A stretch of 64,000 bases of DNA from contig CP030158.1 in assembly GCA_003285105.1 (NCBI GenBank), forward strand, positions 1,464,501 to 1,528,500. Direction: 5' to 3'. Positions 44,421 through 53,328 of this stretch are shown piece after piece. The notes beneath the pieces are model-generated. The model was not told the DNA's origin. It ran no database searches and was given only the letters and a program-made list of their open reading frames with translations. Numbering within the stretch: the first letter of the stretch is position 1; each line of letters starts with the position of its first letter. Source of the stretch: Roseithermus sacchariphilus. Its GTDB lineage: Bacteria > Bacteroidota > Rhodothermia > Rhodothermales > MEBIC09517. Made by a program: the position numbers and the translations under genes.

Positions 44421-44540
44421 TTGACATCCTCCGCCCTGAAGGCCGGGGATGCCTGCGGCGCTGACGCAGTATACGAAAGCGTGGCCGTCCGCGCTATCCT
44501 TCCCCGCCCTTTGCGGCGGAGCGGGTCGCGCCTTCGGGTC
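44421..44540. mobile_element. Decayed IS200/IS605-like palindromic element (PATE-like)
   Basis: The segment opens with TTGACATCCTCC followed by an imperfect GC hairpin (CCGCCCTGAAGGCCGGGG, 44431-44448), and later has ATCCTTCCCCGCC with a second hairpin (CCGCC 44504-44508 with GGCGG 44515-44519). The combination TTGACATCCTCC plus a CCGCCC-GAAGG hairpin is a familiar end sequence of IS200/IS605-type transposons. No transposase or TnpB frame lies between, so this looks like a short non-autonomous remnant. Boundaries are approximate. It occupies most of the 315-bp gap between the ferredoxin and the HprK-like gene. Confidence 0.5.
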
Positions 44541-44653
44541 CGCAGCGGTCGTGAAGCGGGTGGCCGGGGCGTGTGCAGAACCCGTGGGGGCGCCCCGAGT
44601 TGGACCAGACTTTGCCCGGGACCGTGGCGTTCCCAGCGTTCGAAAGGATTCGC

Positions 44654-45640
44654 ATGACCAGGACGTATCGCCTCCATCACCTCCGGCTCTCGCTTCGCGC
44701 AGCGGCGCCGCTGCACGCGGTGCTGGCCGACGGACTTCGGTTCAAGGGGGCCGTCGAGGCGGCCTTCGATCAGGCGCCGCACGTGGAGCTGGCCTTCCAT
44801 GCCGCTCCGCCGCCGGAGCCGGTCCCGGACGACGCCGAGCCGCTCGTGGAGTACGACGTTGGCATCGCGCTCTCGCACGACGGGGCGTGCTACTACCTGG
44901 CTCGCGGCACGGCCGTGGGGATCGTGGACCCCGAGACGCAGCGCGTCACGGTCTGGCTGGGGGAGGATTACGCCGACCTGGAAGACCGGGAGACGCGCGC
45001 CCTGATCTTCTATTTCATGGCGATCGCGCTGGTCATCAGCCTGGCCTATCAGGACCACTATGCCCTGCATGCGGCCGTGCTGGACCGGGGCGGGCGGGGC
45101 CTGCTGATCTCGGCGCCGAGCGGCAGCGGCAAGACCACCGCCACGCTGAACCTGCTGCGCGCCGGGTGGTCGTACGTCTCGGACGATACGGTGCTGCTGC
45201 GTCGCCGCAACGGCGGCGTCGAGGCCGTCTCCTACCGCCGCGACTTCAGCCTGACGCCGGACACGGCGGCCGTCTTCCCGGAGCTGGCCGCGCGCACCTT
45301 CGGCCCGCCGCCCGGCCTGCGCGAGAAGTGGCGGGTCGACATGGACGAGTTCTTCCCCGGGCGGTTCGTGGCCGTGACCCGCCCCCGTCTCCTGCTCTTC
45401 CCGCAACGGACGCCCGACGCGCCCAGCCGCCTGGAGCCGCTGCGCCTCCGGGACGTGTTCATCCTGCTACTCAGCCAGAGCGCCATCTTCGTCACCCAGG
45501 CGCCCGGCGTGCGGGAGGCCTACCTGGCCATGCTGCGGGACCTGGCCAACCAGGGGCAGGCCCTGCGGCTCCATGCCGGCCCCGACCTGCTGGACGACCC
45601 GGGCCGCCTCGACGCGCTGCTCCGGCCGTATCTGGATTGA
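44654..45640 (+). CDS. HprK-like P-loop protein, orphan
   Basis: The 328-residue protein has a Walker A motif [16 protein letters not shown] with K160, followed by SDDTVLLRR near 178. This is the pattern of HPr kinase/phosphorylase C-terminal domains and their many standalone relatives. The 140 residues before the P-loop are unlike the HprK N-terminal domain. HPr-type substrates cannot be assumed; relatives occur in peptide-modification and polysaccharide loci, but no PqqD-like or RiPP gene is adjacent here. An upstream in-frame start at 44573 is less likely because it would overlap the putative mobile remnant's flank. Right after the stop lies a 12-bp tandem repeat. Confidence 0.75.
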   Translation: MTRTYRLHHLRLSLRAAAPLHAVLADGLRFKGAVEAAFDQAPHVELAFHAAPPPEPVPDDAEPLVEYDVGIALSHDGACYYLARGTAVGIVDPETQRVTVWLGEDYADLEDRETRALIFYFMAIALVISLAYQDHYALHAAVLDRGGRGLLISAPSGSGKTTATLNLLRAGWSYVSDDTVLLRRRNGGVEAVSYRRDFSLTPDTAAVFPELAARTFGPPPGLREKWRVDMDEFFPGRFVAVTRPRLLLFPQRTPDAPSRLEPLRLRDVFILLLSQSAIFVTQAPGVREAYLAMLRDLANQGQALRLHAGPDLLDDPGRLDALLRPYLD

Positions 45641-45648
45641 GCGGCGGT

Positions 45649-45684
45649 GATCCGCCCGCTGATTCGCCCGCCGATCCGACCGCC
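45649..45684. repeat. 12-bp tandem repeat after the HprK-like gene
   Basis: GATCCGCCCGCT, GATTCGCCCGCC and GATCCGACCGCC follow one another directly, starting 8 bp after the stop codon at 45640. It is another gene-end repeat of a distinct sequence. Confidence 0.85.
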
Positions 45685-45766
45685 CCGGCCCCTCTCCGGC
45701 TGTTGTGAAAGGACCGGGCGTACCGTATGATGGCCCGCGTCTCTGTCTCCCCAGCCCGATCGATCC

Positions 45767-46168
45767 ATGCCCGACGCGACCCAGACCATTGCCCTCATCG
45801 CGCACGATGGCAAGAAGGCCGACATGGTGGCCTTCGCCATGCAGCACCGAGACCTGCTCCGCAGCTATCGCCTCATTGCCACGAACACGACCGGCAGCCT
45901 GCTGCGCGACAAAGTGGGGCTGGAGATCCAGCCGTTTCTCTCCGGCCCACTCGGCGGAGACGTGCAGATCGCGGCGCAGGTGGTCGTCGGCGATGTGCAG
46001 GCGGTGTTCTTCTTCGTCGATCCCCTGGCCAAGCATCCCCACGATCCGGACATCCAGACGCTGCTGCGCGCCTGCAACGTGCACAACGTGCCGCTGGCCA
46101 CCAACGCCGCCACGGCGCATCTCATCCTCCGGAGTCGCCTGGGGCCAGCCGAGGCGTCGCGGAAGTAG
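45767..46168 (+). CDS. mgsA: Methylglyoxal synthase MgsA
   Basis: MgsA converts dihydroxyacetone phosphate to methylglyoxal and phosphate, a bypass of lower glycolysis under phosphate limitation. The 133-residue protein matches the family along its length: IALIAHDGKKADM at the start, the phosphate-binding ATNTTG, the catalytic aspartate D65 in GPLGGDVQ and the histidine H91 in PHDPD, followed by VPLATNAATA. It is a single-gene unit, convergent with the GWxTD-like gene 24 bp away. Confidence 0.96.
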   Translation: MPDATQTIALIAHDGKKADMVAFAMQHRDLLRSYRLIATNTTGSLLRDKVGLEIQPFLSGPLGGDVQIAAQVVVGDVQAVFFFVDPLAKHPHDPDIQTLLRACNVHNVPLATNAATAHLILRSRLGPAEASRK

Positions 46169-46192
46169 CGGCTGAGGGGGCGGCCGGTCCGG

Positions 46193-48433
46193 TCAGCGCG
46201 GCACGATCCGGTAGCGCAGCGTGCGTTCTCGTTGCTGGCCGCTCGTCCGGTCGGTCACCCGCACGGTGATGGCGAGCCGGTCGCCGGCGCGGGCCTCGCT
46301 CAGGTCGACGAGGATGTATTCGCGGGCGGTGCGCTCGGTGCCGGTGTAGCGGGTGGCGGCCGAGGTGAGGATGGCCGTGCGGGCGCCAGCGCGCCGGCCG
46401 CGTTCCGTCCGCTGCACTTCGTATTCCACCTCGTACGCCGTGCGGTCGGTGGCGTCGTAGGCCAGGTGATACACCTCGAAGTAGAGCGCCAGCGGCGCCC
46501 CCTCGGGGAGGTCGGACGACGGGTAGACGACGGCGTCGGCAAAGGCGGCTTCCACCGAGCCGTCCTGGCCGACGGGCACCAGGAGCGGCTTCAGGTCGCT
46601 CATCTCCAGCCGCCGACCGTCGGCGGCGAGGGCCGTGAGCGTATCGGCCCGGAAGGTGTTGGCCTTGAGGCGCGGCCCGACCTCGCCGAGTTCGCCGCGC
46701 GCGTTCAGTGAGGCGGCATACTGGTCCCACTGGAGGGCGACGTGGTACGTACCGGTATCGCCCGTGACGGTGTAGGTCACCGGGGCGATGCTGGCGTCGG
46801 GGGCATCGGCCAGATCCCGCACCACGTGGCGATGGACGTGGACGCTGCGCTCGCGGAAGGCGGCGTCTTGCTGGACGAGCGTGGCCACGAGCAGGTAGCC
46901 GTCGGCGGAGACGCCGTCGCGGCGGAGGGCTCTGCGGCGGGCGCGGGAGGGATGGAGCGCACCGGGCGGGGTCCCCCAGTACACCTCCGTGCGCGTGGTC
47001 CCGTCCGGCTCCAGGAAGCGGGCGACGCGGGCCATGGCCGGGAGCGGTTCGACGTCGTCGAAGACGTTGGTGTAGGTGGCCGGCACGTTCTCCGCGCGGC
47101 GGGTGGCGATCTGGGCATCCTCGGTCTGGCCCCGCTGGATGATGTGTTGCGCGAACAGGTGGGGCTGGTCGGCGGAGAACACCGAGCCGGGCAGGCTGGC
47201 GCCGGTGCCGGCACGGAGCGGGACGGCCTCGCCTGCCGGGTCGGCGGCATCGCCGTCGTCCTGCACGGAGCCGTCCCGGCGGCGGGCCGCCTTCCAGCGC
47301 TCGGCGCGCTCGACCGTCTCCTGATCGTCCAGCAGGCTGGAGAAGGCGGCGACGTCCTGGTAGCGCCCGGCGAAGTCGTCGTGGTACATCGAGAGCTGGC
47401 GGTAGATCTCCTCCAGCGTGCGCACGACGGCTTCGGCCTTGCGCTGGCCGCGCGGCCCCACGCCGACGCCGTTGCGGATGGACGGAGGCAGCAGGTCCCG
47501 GATCTCCCCGATCTCGTAGTGGCCGTCCCGGTTGTAGAACAGGTAGTGCGCGTCGGGTCCGAGGTGCGCGTAATACCAGAACTCGTTGTCGAGGAACACG
47601 CTCTCGTTGAGCGTGAGGCTGCGGTCCAGGACCTTGTTGCGGAAGGCCGTCCGGTCGAACTGGACGCGGGTTCTGCGGGCCGGTTCGCCGAGGCGGATAT
47701 AGACATAGGCGCGTGCGTCGAGCCCTTCGTCGAAGGCGTAGTGCGTGCGGGCGTGGGCGACGCGGGCGAGGTGTTCGATGAGGCGTTCGTTGTGGCGGGT
47801 GGCCGGGGCAGCGTCCTGACTGCGCCACCAGGCGACGAGCCGCGCGCCGGCGCCGGGGGCGAGGGGCGGGGTCGTCTGCGGCGTCCAGGCGTTCAGGCCG
47901 GTCTGCGCCGCCAGGTGCGCCGGGAGGATCACGCGAAGCCCGTGCAGGTGCGGGACGAGCAGGGCATGCACCGCCGGGTCGTCGGAGGCGTCGAGGGCAG
48001 CGAGGAGGTTCAGGTATGCCGCGGCGGCCAGGATCTGGTCGTCGTGATGGCCGTGCTCGAAGGTGTCCCAGATGAAGGCGTCGGCCAGCCGCGGGTCGAA
48101 CAGGCCTCGTTCGTTCAGGGCGAGCAGGCCCTCGCGCCAGGCCCGGTGGGCCTGCTCCGGGGCGCCGGCCTGCCGGAAGGCCATGCCGAGCCAGTAGGCC
48201 GCCGCGCCGTCCAGGGCGGGGCTGACGTAGGCCGGGTCGGCGGCGGCAATGGCTTGCAGGTGCGCCAGCGCGGCGGCCGGTGCGCCCGTGTCCAGGGCGG
48301 TGCGCGCTGCGTGGGCCTCGGCTTCCAGCCGGGTCGCCTCGGGCGGCGTCTGGCCGAGCGCCGGCCCGGTACCCGTTGGCACCAGAAGCAACGCCCCGAT
48401 CAGGGCGGCCGGTTGCAGGATACCGTTGCGCAT
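46193..48433 (-). CDS. GWxTD-domain-like exported protein
   Basis: The 746-residue protein has a signal peptide ending near GPALGQ. An N-terminal alpha-helical TPR-like region (about 28-180; AHAARTALDTGAPAAALAHL) is followed by a segment that resembles the GWxTD domain (AYVYIRLGEPARRTRV near 245-260, then NEFWYYAHLGPDAHYLFYN), and by a long beta-rich C-terminal half (about 400-746). GWxTD proteins are exported proteins of unknown function found in Bacteroidota-like and Acidobacterial lineages. The GWxTD tetrad itself is not exact here, so the assignment is moderate. No operon partners are apparent. Confidence 0.65.
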   Translation of the reverse strand: MRNGILQPAALIGALLLVPTGTGPALGQTPPEATRLEAEAHAARTALDTGAPAAALAHLQAIAAADPAYVSPALDGAAAYWLGMAFRQAGAPEQAHRAWREGLLALNERGLFDPRLADAFIWDTFEHGHHDDQILAAAAYLNLLAALDASDDPAVHALLVPHLHGLRVILPAHLAAQTGLNAWTPQTTPPLAPGAGARLVAWWRSQDAAPATRHNERLIEHLARVAHARTHYAFDEGLDARAYVYIRLGEPARRTRVQFDRTAFRNKVLDRSLTLNESVFLDNEFWYYAHLGPDAHYLFYNRDGHYEIGEIRDLLPPSIRNGVGVGPRGQRKAEAVVRTLEEIYRQLSMYHDDFAGRYQDVAAFSSLLDDQETVERAERWKAARRRDGSVQDDGDAADPAGEAVPLRAGTGASLPGSVFSADQPHLFAQHIIQRGQTEDAQIATRRAENVPATYTNVFDDVEPLPAMARVARFLEPDGTTRTEVYWGTPPGALHPSRARRRALRRDGVSADGYLLVATLVQQDAAFRERSVHVHRHVVRDLADAPDASIAPVTYTVTGDTGTYHVALQWDQYAASLNARGELGEVGPRLKANTFRADTLTALAADGRRLEMSDLKPLLVPVGQDGSVEAAFADAVVYPSSDLPEGAPLALYFEVYHLAYDATDRTAYEVEYEVQRTERGRRAGARTAILTSAATRYTGTERTAREYILVDLSEARAGDRLAITVRVTDRTSGQQRERTLRYRIVPR

Positions 48434-48568
48434 CGCACGGAAGCAGGTCGGGGAACGGACGGGTCCGGGGCGGGCGTCGGACCTCGTACGGCTCGATACC
48501 CGCGAGGCGGGTTTTTGTTACGCAGCGGAGGGGCTGAGGGAGGGCAGGCGGTGGCGGAGGGTTCCACG

Positions 48569-48603
48569 AAAAAAGGGCCGCCCCCATCGGGAGCGGCCCT
48601 TTT
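48569..48603 (-). terminator. Intrinsic terminator of the susCD operon
   Basis: AAAAGGGCCGC (48571-48581) pairs with GCGGCCCTTTT (48593-48603). On the minus strand the hairpin is followed by a run of T (AAAAAA at 48569-48574 on the + strand). It lies just past the SusD stop at 48627. Confidence 0.92.
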
Positions 48604-48626
48604 CGGGCTGGTGGAGCCGGAGGGTG

Positions 48627-49856
48627 TCAGCTCCCCAGGTTCGGGTTACCGTTGCGCTCGCTCTGCGTGAGCGGCAGGTACTGCCAGGTCCCGGCGGGCA
48701 GGTGCCACTGGTCGAAGCGGCGCTGGTCCACCAGGCGCAGGCCCATCGTGAAGAGCTCCTTGCGCCGCTCCAGGGCGATCGTGTCCAGGTCGACGCTGTC
48801 CAGCGGGTCGATGCCGTGGCTGGCCCGGACCTCGTTCACGCGCTGCAGCGCCGGGGCCGTGCTGCCGTTGCGGACGTCGATCTCAGCCAGGATCAGCGCG
48901 TTCTCCTGCCAGGTCACGAGCGGAATCGGGTCGGTCCGTTCGAGGTATTTGCCCTGCCGGTAGAACGTGGTGCCATCGTTGCCCTCGATCGGGTCCAGCG
49001 GGATGCGGGCGGCCTCGTTCGGGTCGGCGTCCACATAGTCCTTGTAGACGAAGTCCGCCACGAACTGGCTGCGGCCACGGCCGGCCTGGACGTACCAGTA
49101 GTTCGAGTTATCCACGCTGTGCAGCGAGCTGAACGGATCGTCGCCTTCCTGCAGGCCGGCCGCGGCGGCCGTCTGCGCCGCGCCGTAGTTGCCCTGGAAC
49201 AGGTGGATGCGCGCGATAAGGGTGTTGATCACCCGCGTCTGGTAGTCCGAGGCAAAGGCTTTGGCCGCTTCCAGCTTCTCCAGCGCCTGGCTGTAGAGGT
49301 CCGCCGCCGGCAGGAACGGCCCCGGGTTGTCGGGGTCCGTCGTGATGACGCCGCCCGGCTGGTCCGGCGTGAGCGCGTAGTAAGTGGCCAGGATGTAGCG
49401 CGCGATGCCGCCGTAGAAGTTCCCCACGAACTGCGCCTCGCGCTGGATGGCCTGTTCCTCCTCGCCGACGAACTCCAGCGTGGCGATGCGCTCGAGCAGG
49501 TTGTCCGCGAAGAAGCGCAGCTCGCCGACGTCGTTGTAGAGGCCGTCGTTCGAGTTGTTGGCGAACTGGATGTCCCCCGAGTCGAACTCGGCGAACGTCG
49601 GGAAGGTGGCGTTCGGGACGCGCTGATCGAAGATCAACTCGTCCGAGAGGCCGCCGGCAAAGACGGTCAGGAAGCCGTAGGTGGTCGAGAAGCGGGCCTC
49701 GACGCCCGTGATGACGAAGGGAACCTGGGAGACGTCATTGAGCTGTTCGTCTCCGATCGTGTCGATGGGGTCGTCCACGTCTTCCACGAACGTGTCGCAG
49801 GCGGGCACGCTCAGCAGGAGGACGGCGGACGCCAGGAAGGTTAAAAGACGTCGCAT
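48627..49856 (-). CDS. SusD/RagB-family outer membrane lipoprotein
   Basis: SusD proteins sit as lids on SusC transporters at the cell surface and bind the nutrient. The 409-residue protein has a lipoprotein signal with the acylated cysteine at position 20 (SVPAC). The mature part is helical and TPR-like, with family-type segments NNSNDGLYNDVGELRFFADNLLERI near 95-120 and the C-terminal WQENALILAEIDVRNGS and RRKELFTMGLRLVDQRRF blocks. It is somewhat short for the family, which is usually 450-600 residues. It directly follows the SusC gene (83 bp). No glycoside hydrolase accompanies the pair, so the substrate is open. Confidence 0.88.
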   Translation of the reverse strand: MRRLLTFLASAVLLLSVPACDTFVEDVDDPIDTIGDEQLNDVSQVPFVITGVEARFSTTYGFLTVFAGGLSDELIFDQRVPNATFPTFAEFDSGDIQFANNSNDGLYNDVGELRFFADNLLERIATLEFVGEEEQAIQREAQFVGNFYGGIARYILATYYALTPDQPGGVITTDPDNPGPFLPAADLYSQALEKLEAAKAFASDYQTRVINTLIARIHLFQGNYGAAQTAAAAGLQEGDDPFSSLHSVDNSNYWYVQAGRGRSQFVADFVYKDYVDADPNEAARIPLDPIEGNDGTTFYRQGKYLERTDPIPLVTWQENALILAEIDVRNGSTAPALQRVNEVRASHGIDPLDSVDLDTIALERRKELFTMGLRLVDQRRFDQWHLPAGTWQYLPLTQSERNGNPNLGS

Positions 49857-49939
49857 GATCTATCACCGGTTGAAAAACGCAAGGGGAGAGCGCATCCGGC
49901 GGGACGAGCAGCGGGGCCGCCCGTCCCGGCCGGAGGGCT

Positions 49940-52885
49940 TCAGAACGTGATGGACAGCGATCCGTAGATCGAGCGCGGCTGCGGCAGCGTCAGGAAGTCG
50001 GTGGCCCGGCTGGCGCTGCGCGAGCCGTCGAAGTTGACCTCCGGGTCGGCGCCGCTGTACTTCGTCGTCATCCACAGATTCCGGGCGGACAGCGTAAAGC
50101 TGATGCTGCGGATCTGGTCGTTGGTGTATTTGCGGATGAGGTCCGTGAAGTCATAGCGGAGGCTGACCTCGCGGAGCTTGAGGAAGTCGGCTTCTTCGAT
50201 GTAGTTGCCGTCGGTGCTGACGCCCTGGAAGCTGGTTTCCATGCCGGCATACTCCTCGGCGGCGGCGCGGTAGGCGTCGGAGCCGACTTCCAGCGCTTCG
50301 ATGGGGGCCTCGGGGCCGTCCTCGCCGTCCGGGTCGAAGGGGCGCAGGCCCAGCTGCGCGCCGAGGACGTTGCGGCGGTAGTTGGCGCCGAAGAGCGTCT
50401 GGAAGTAGGCGGTGTTGTTGAAGATGCTACCGCCCAGCTGCCAGTCCGCCAGCACGTTCAGGTTGAAGTTCTTGAGGAAGCGGACGTTCATCGAGAACGA
50501 GCCGTTGTGCTTGGGATAGGGGATGCCGTAGAAGCGGCGGCCGTCGGCGTCCTCGTCGCCCGGGATCAGCTCCGGCCCGGCGTAGCTGCCGTCCTCGTTG
50601 AACGTGGCGCGGGTGCCCCAGGTGTAGAAGGCGCTGCGCGGCATACCCTCCTTGATGACGTTGATGTCGAAGCCGTCGTAGATCGGCTGCGCGCCGCCCA
50701 GGTCCCTGACCTCGTTGTCCTGGTAGTTCCAGATGAAGGTCAGGTCCAGGCCGTAGTTGCGCGTGCGCAGCGGCGAGGCCGAGAGGCTCGTCTCGATGCC
50801 CCAGCCCCGGGCTTCGCCGACGTTGAAGGGCACGTCGCTGGCCGTCAGGCCGGAGGAAGGCACGTTGGCGAAGTCGATGATCGAGTTCGTGGCGCTCTGG
50901 AGGTAGTAGGTCGTCTCCAGGCCGATGTTGTTCAGGAACTCGGCTTCCAGGCCGAACTCGATCTCCCGGATGCGCTCCGGCTCGATCTCCACGTTGCCGA
51001 TGAAGTCGAGCACGGCACCGGCGCCGTAGCCGGAGGGCTCGGCCTCCCAGCGCAGGCGCGAAGCGTCGAGCAGGCCCGGCAGCTGGCCGGTTTCGCCGTA
51101 GGCGGTCCGCAGCTTCAGGAAGTTGATGGCCGCGGGCAGCACGTCGAACTCGTCGATGCGGATGGCCAGGCTGGCCTTCGGGTAGTAGATGGCCGCCGCC
51201 TCCGAGCCGATGGCCGTGGCGAAGTCCCGGCGCAGGCCCAGCGTGGCGAAGAGCCGGTTCTGGAAGGCAAACTCCTGCTGCGCGAAGATGCCGGCTTCCC
51301 GGGCGTGCAGGAAGCCCTCATCGCCGTCGATGAAGGTCGCCCCGGCGCCGATGTTCTTGATCAGCTCCGTCGAGAAGTTCTGCTTCGTGAAGAAGGAGGT
51401 GCGCAGGATCCGGTTGAAGGCCTGCGCGCCGACGAGCGTGGTGGCGTTCAGCGACGGCGTGATGTCGTAGCTGTACCGCGCGTTGAAGTCGTAGGTGTAC
51501 TGCTGGTTGGTGCGGTTGTAGATGTTCCGCTCCCCGTTGACCACGCCCGAGTAGCTCAGGTTGGCCGGGTAGGTCTGGTCCTGCCGCAGGTTCGTGCCGT
51601 CGTAGCCGACCGAGGCCCGCAGCTGCAGGCGCGGCAGCGGCTGCCATTCCACGTCCGCCGAGCCGACGAAGCGCTGGATGCGCTGGTCATCGGCGATGCT
51701 TTCGATGGCCAGGCTGTCGGTGAAGAAGAACGGGGTGGTGGACAGCAGGGTGTTGCCCAGGTACCCGAAGATGTTGTTGTCGTTCTGCGGGCGGGCGATC
51801 TCGTTGAGCGTGTAGCCCGTGTTGGCCCGGATCGTCACGTTCTGGACCGGGAACGCCTCGAAGTTGGCCCGGAAGCTCTGGCGATCCTGCTGGTTGTTGG
51901 GCAGATGGCCCTCTTCCAGGCGCTTGTCGTACGAGGCGAAGTAGCGAACCTGGTTCGAGCCGCCCGAGACGGCCACGTTGTGCTGGGAGATAAGGCCGTT
52001 GCGGAAGAAGGCGTTGGCCGTCTCCGGCGTGCCGGCGTTGAACTTGGTGTATTCCCGCGCCTGCGAGTTGGCCCCGTAGACGCCCTTGTAGGACACCGAG
52101 AACGGCCGTGCGGTGGCCCCGGCGAGCTGGCCGCGCTTCGTGGTGATCAGCACCACCCCGTTCGAGCCGCTCGTGCCGTAGAGCGCGGCACCGGCCGGCC
52201 CCTTCAGCACGTCGATGCTTGCGATGTCCTCCGGGTTCAGGTTGGCCAGCATCGAAACCCCCTGGCCGCCCACGCCGAAGCCTTCCACTTCCGCATTGTC
52301 GATGCGGACGCCGTCGACGTAGATCACCGGCTGCCCGTCGCCGTTGAGGCCGGTGCTGGAGCGCATCACGAAGCGGATGCCGCCACCGATGTTGCCCGAG
52401 GCCGGCTGCACGGAGACGCCCGTGATCTTCCCGTTCATCAGCTGGGAGACGTCCTGGTAGGCGTAGTTTTCCTGCAGCTGCTCGGCGTCGATGCGGGAAA
52501 CCGCCACCTCGGCGCGCGCCTTCGAGGTGGCCGAGGCGATCCCCGTCACGACCACCTCCTCGAGGCCGGTGTAGTCCGGCATCAGCGCAACGGACACGTC
52601 CGTCGTGGGAGATTGCACCGACACCTCGCGCTCGACGGTGCGGTAGCCGATGAACGACACGGTGAGGGTGTACGTGCCATAGGGCACCCCGGGGATCGTG
52701 AAGCGGCCGTCCAGGTCGGTCGCGGCGCCCTGGCGGATCTGGCTGAGCACGACGTTGGCCCCCGGCAGGGGATCACCGCTCTCGGCATCAGTCACGATGC
52801 CGCTGACGGTGCCTTGCTGGGCGAGGGCGATGCTTGGTATAACGAATAAAAGCAGGCACAGCGCCCGAAGTTGGTGCATGCGCAT
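49940..52885 (-). CDS. SusC/RagA-family TonB-linked outer membrane transporter
   Basis: The 981-residue protein has a signal peptide ending near SIALAQ. A carboxypeptidase-like regulatory domain follows (about 25-105; GTVSGIVTDAESGDPLPGANV), then a plug domain (about 115-225, with the conserved VLKGPAGAALYG) and a 22-strand beta-barrel to the C-terminal SITF. SusC proteins import oligosaccharides or peptides powered by TonB. The start could be either of two close ATGs (52885 or 52879). It is cotranscribed with the SusD gene downstream. Confidence 0.95.
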   Translation of the reverse strand: MRMHQLRALCLLLFVIPSIALAQQGTVSGIVTDAESGDPLPGANVVLSQIRQGAATDLDGRFTIPGVPYGTYTLTVSFIGYRTVEREVSVQSPTTDVSVALMPDYTGLEEVVVTGIASATSKARAEVAVSRIDAEQLQENYAYQDVSQLMNGKITGVSVQPASGNIGGGIRFVMRSSTGLNGDGQPVIYVDGVRIDNAEVEGFGVGGQGVSMLANLNPEDIASIDVLKGPAGAALYGTSGSNGVVLITTKRGQLAGATARPFSVSYKGVYGANSQAREYTKFNAGTPETANAFFRNGLISQHNVAVSGGSNQVRYFASYDKRLEEGHLPNNQQDRQSFRANFEAFPVQNVTIRANTGYTLNEIARPQNDNNIFGYLGNTLLSTTPFFFTDSLAIESIADDQRIQRFVGSADVEWQPLPRLQLRASVGYDGTNLRQDQTYPANLSYSGVVNGERNIYNRTNQQYTYDFNARYSYDITPSLNATTLVGAQAFNRILRTSFFTKQNFSTELIKNIGAGATFIDGDEGFLHAREAGIFAQQEFAFQNRLFATLGLRRDFATAIGSEAAAIYYPKASLAIRIDEFDVLPAAINFLKLRTAYGETGQLPGLLDASRLRWEAEPSGYGAGAVLDFIGNVEIEPERIREIEFGLEAEFLNNIGLETTYYLQSATNSIIDFANVPSSGLTASDVPFNVGEARGWGIETSLSASPLRTRNYGLDLTFIWNYQDNEVRDLGGAQPIYDGFDINVIKEGMPRSAFYTWGTRATFNEDGSYAGPELIPGDEDADGRRFYGIPYPKHNGSFSMNVRFLKNFNLNVLADWQLGGSIFNNTAYFQTLFGANYRRNVLGAQLGLRPFDPDGEDGPEAPIEALEVGSDAYRAAAEEYAGMETSFQGVSTDGNYIEEADFLKLREVSLRYDFTDLIRKYTNDQIRSISFTLSARNLWMTTKYSGADPEVNFDGSRSASRATDFLTLPQPRSIYGSLSITF

Positions 52886-53328
52886 GGGAGTACCTCGCTG
52901 TTCGTGAAGGATGAACGACCCCGGCGGCCCGGCCGCTCATGGAGCGGTGGTGTGCTGTCGGACCGTGGGGAGAGAGGGGCCGGTGGTGGCGCGAGACGCA
53001 GGGCAGGTGTCGCTCCGCGCCGCACCCCGGCACGCCGTCTGGGGTTGGTTGGATATGAGCTAGCGAAGGGCCATGTTAGCGGCCCGAAGCTCGTCAGGCA
53101 ATGCCATTTTGCGCCCCCAGGCGGCATTCACAGGAATTCTACCATGGTGAACGAAGTGTGAAGCCGTTCGGGGGGCGTGAGCGACCGTTAGGCCGTCGTT
53201 GCCGCGAAACCATGCCGATCCTTCACAGACGGAGGGCTGACGACCGGCGGGGCGGTGCGTTCGGTGCCGGTGTCGGGCGGGGCGGGAAGGGGTGGCAACC
53301 GGATGATAGCAGGCTCGGGCGGGCAGCC
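52886..53328. other. Gene-free upstream region of the susCD operon
   Basis: No convincing gene lies in these 443 bp. On the minus strand TTCACA, 15 bp, TAGAAT near 53130-53160 is a weak candidate promoter for susC. The sequence around 53095-53165 is the most AT-rich part of the gap. No sigma/anti-sigma pair or regulator gene accompanies the operon. Confidence 0.4.

Noticed and set aside
44339-45406. Extended form of the ferredoxin frame reaching into the HprK-like gene on the other strand
   Set aside because: FdxA proteins begin at the MPYVV sequence. The extension is antisense to a real gene and low-complexity.
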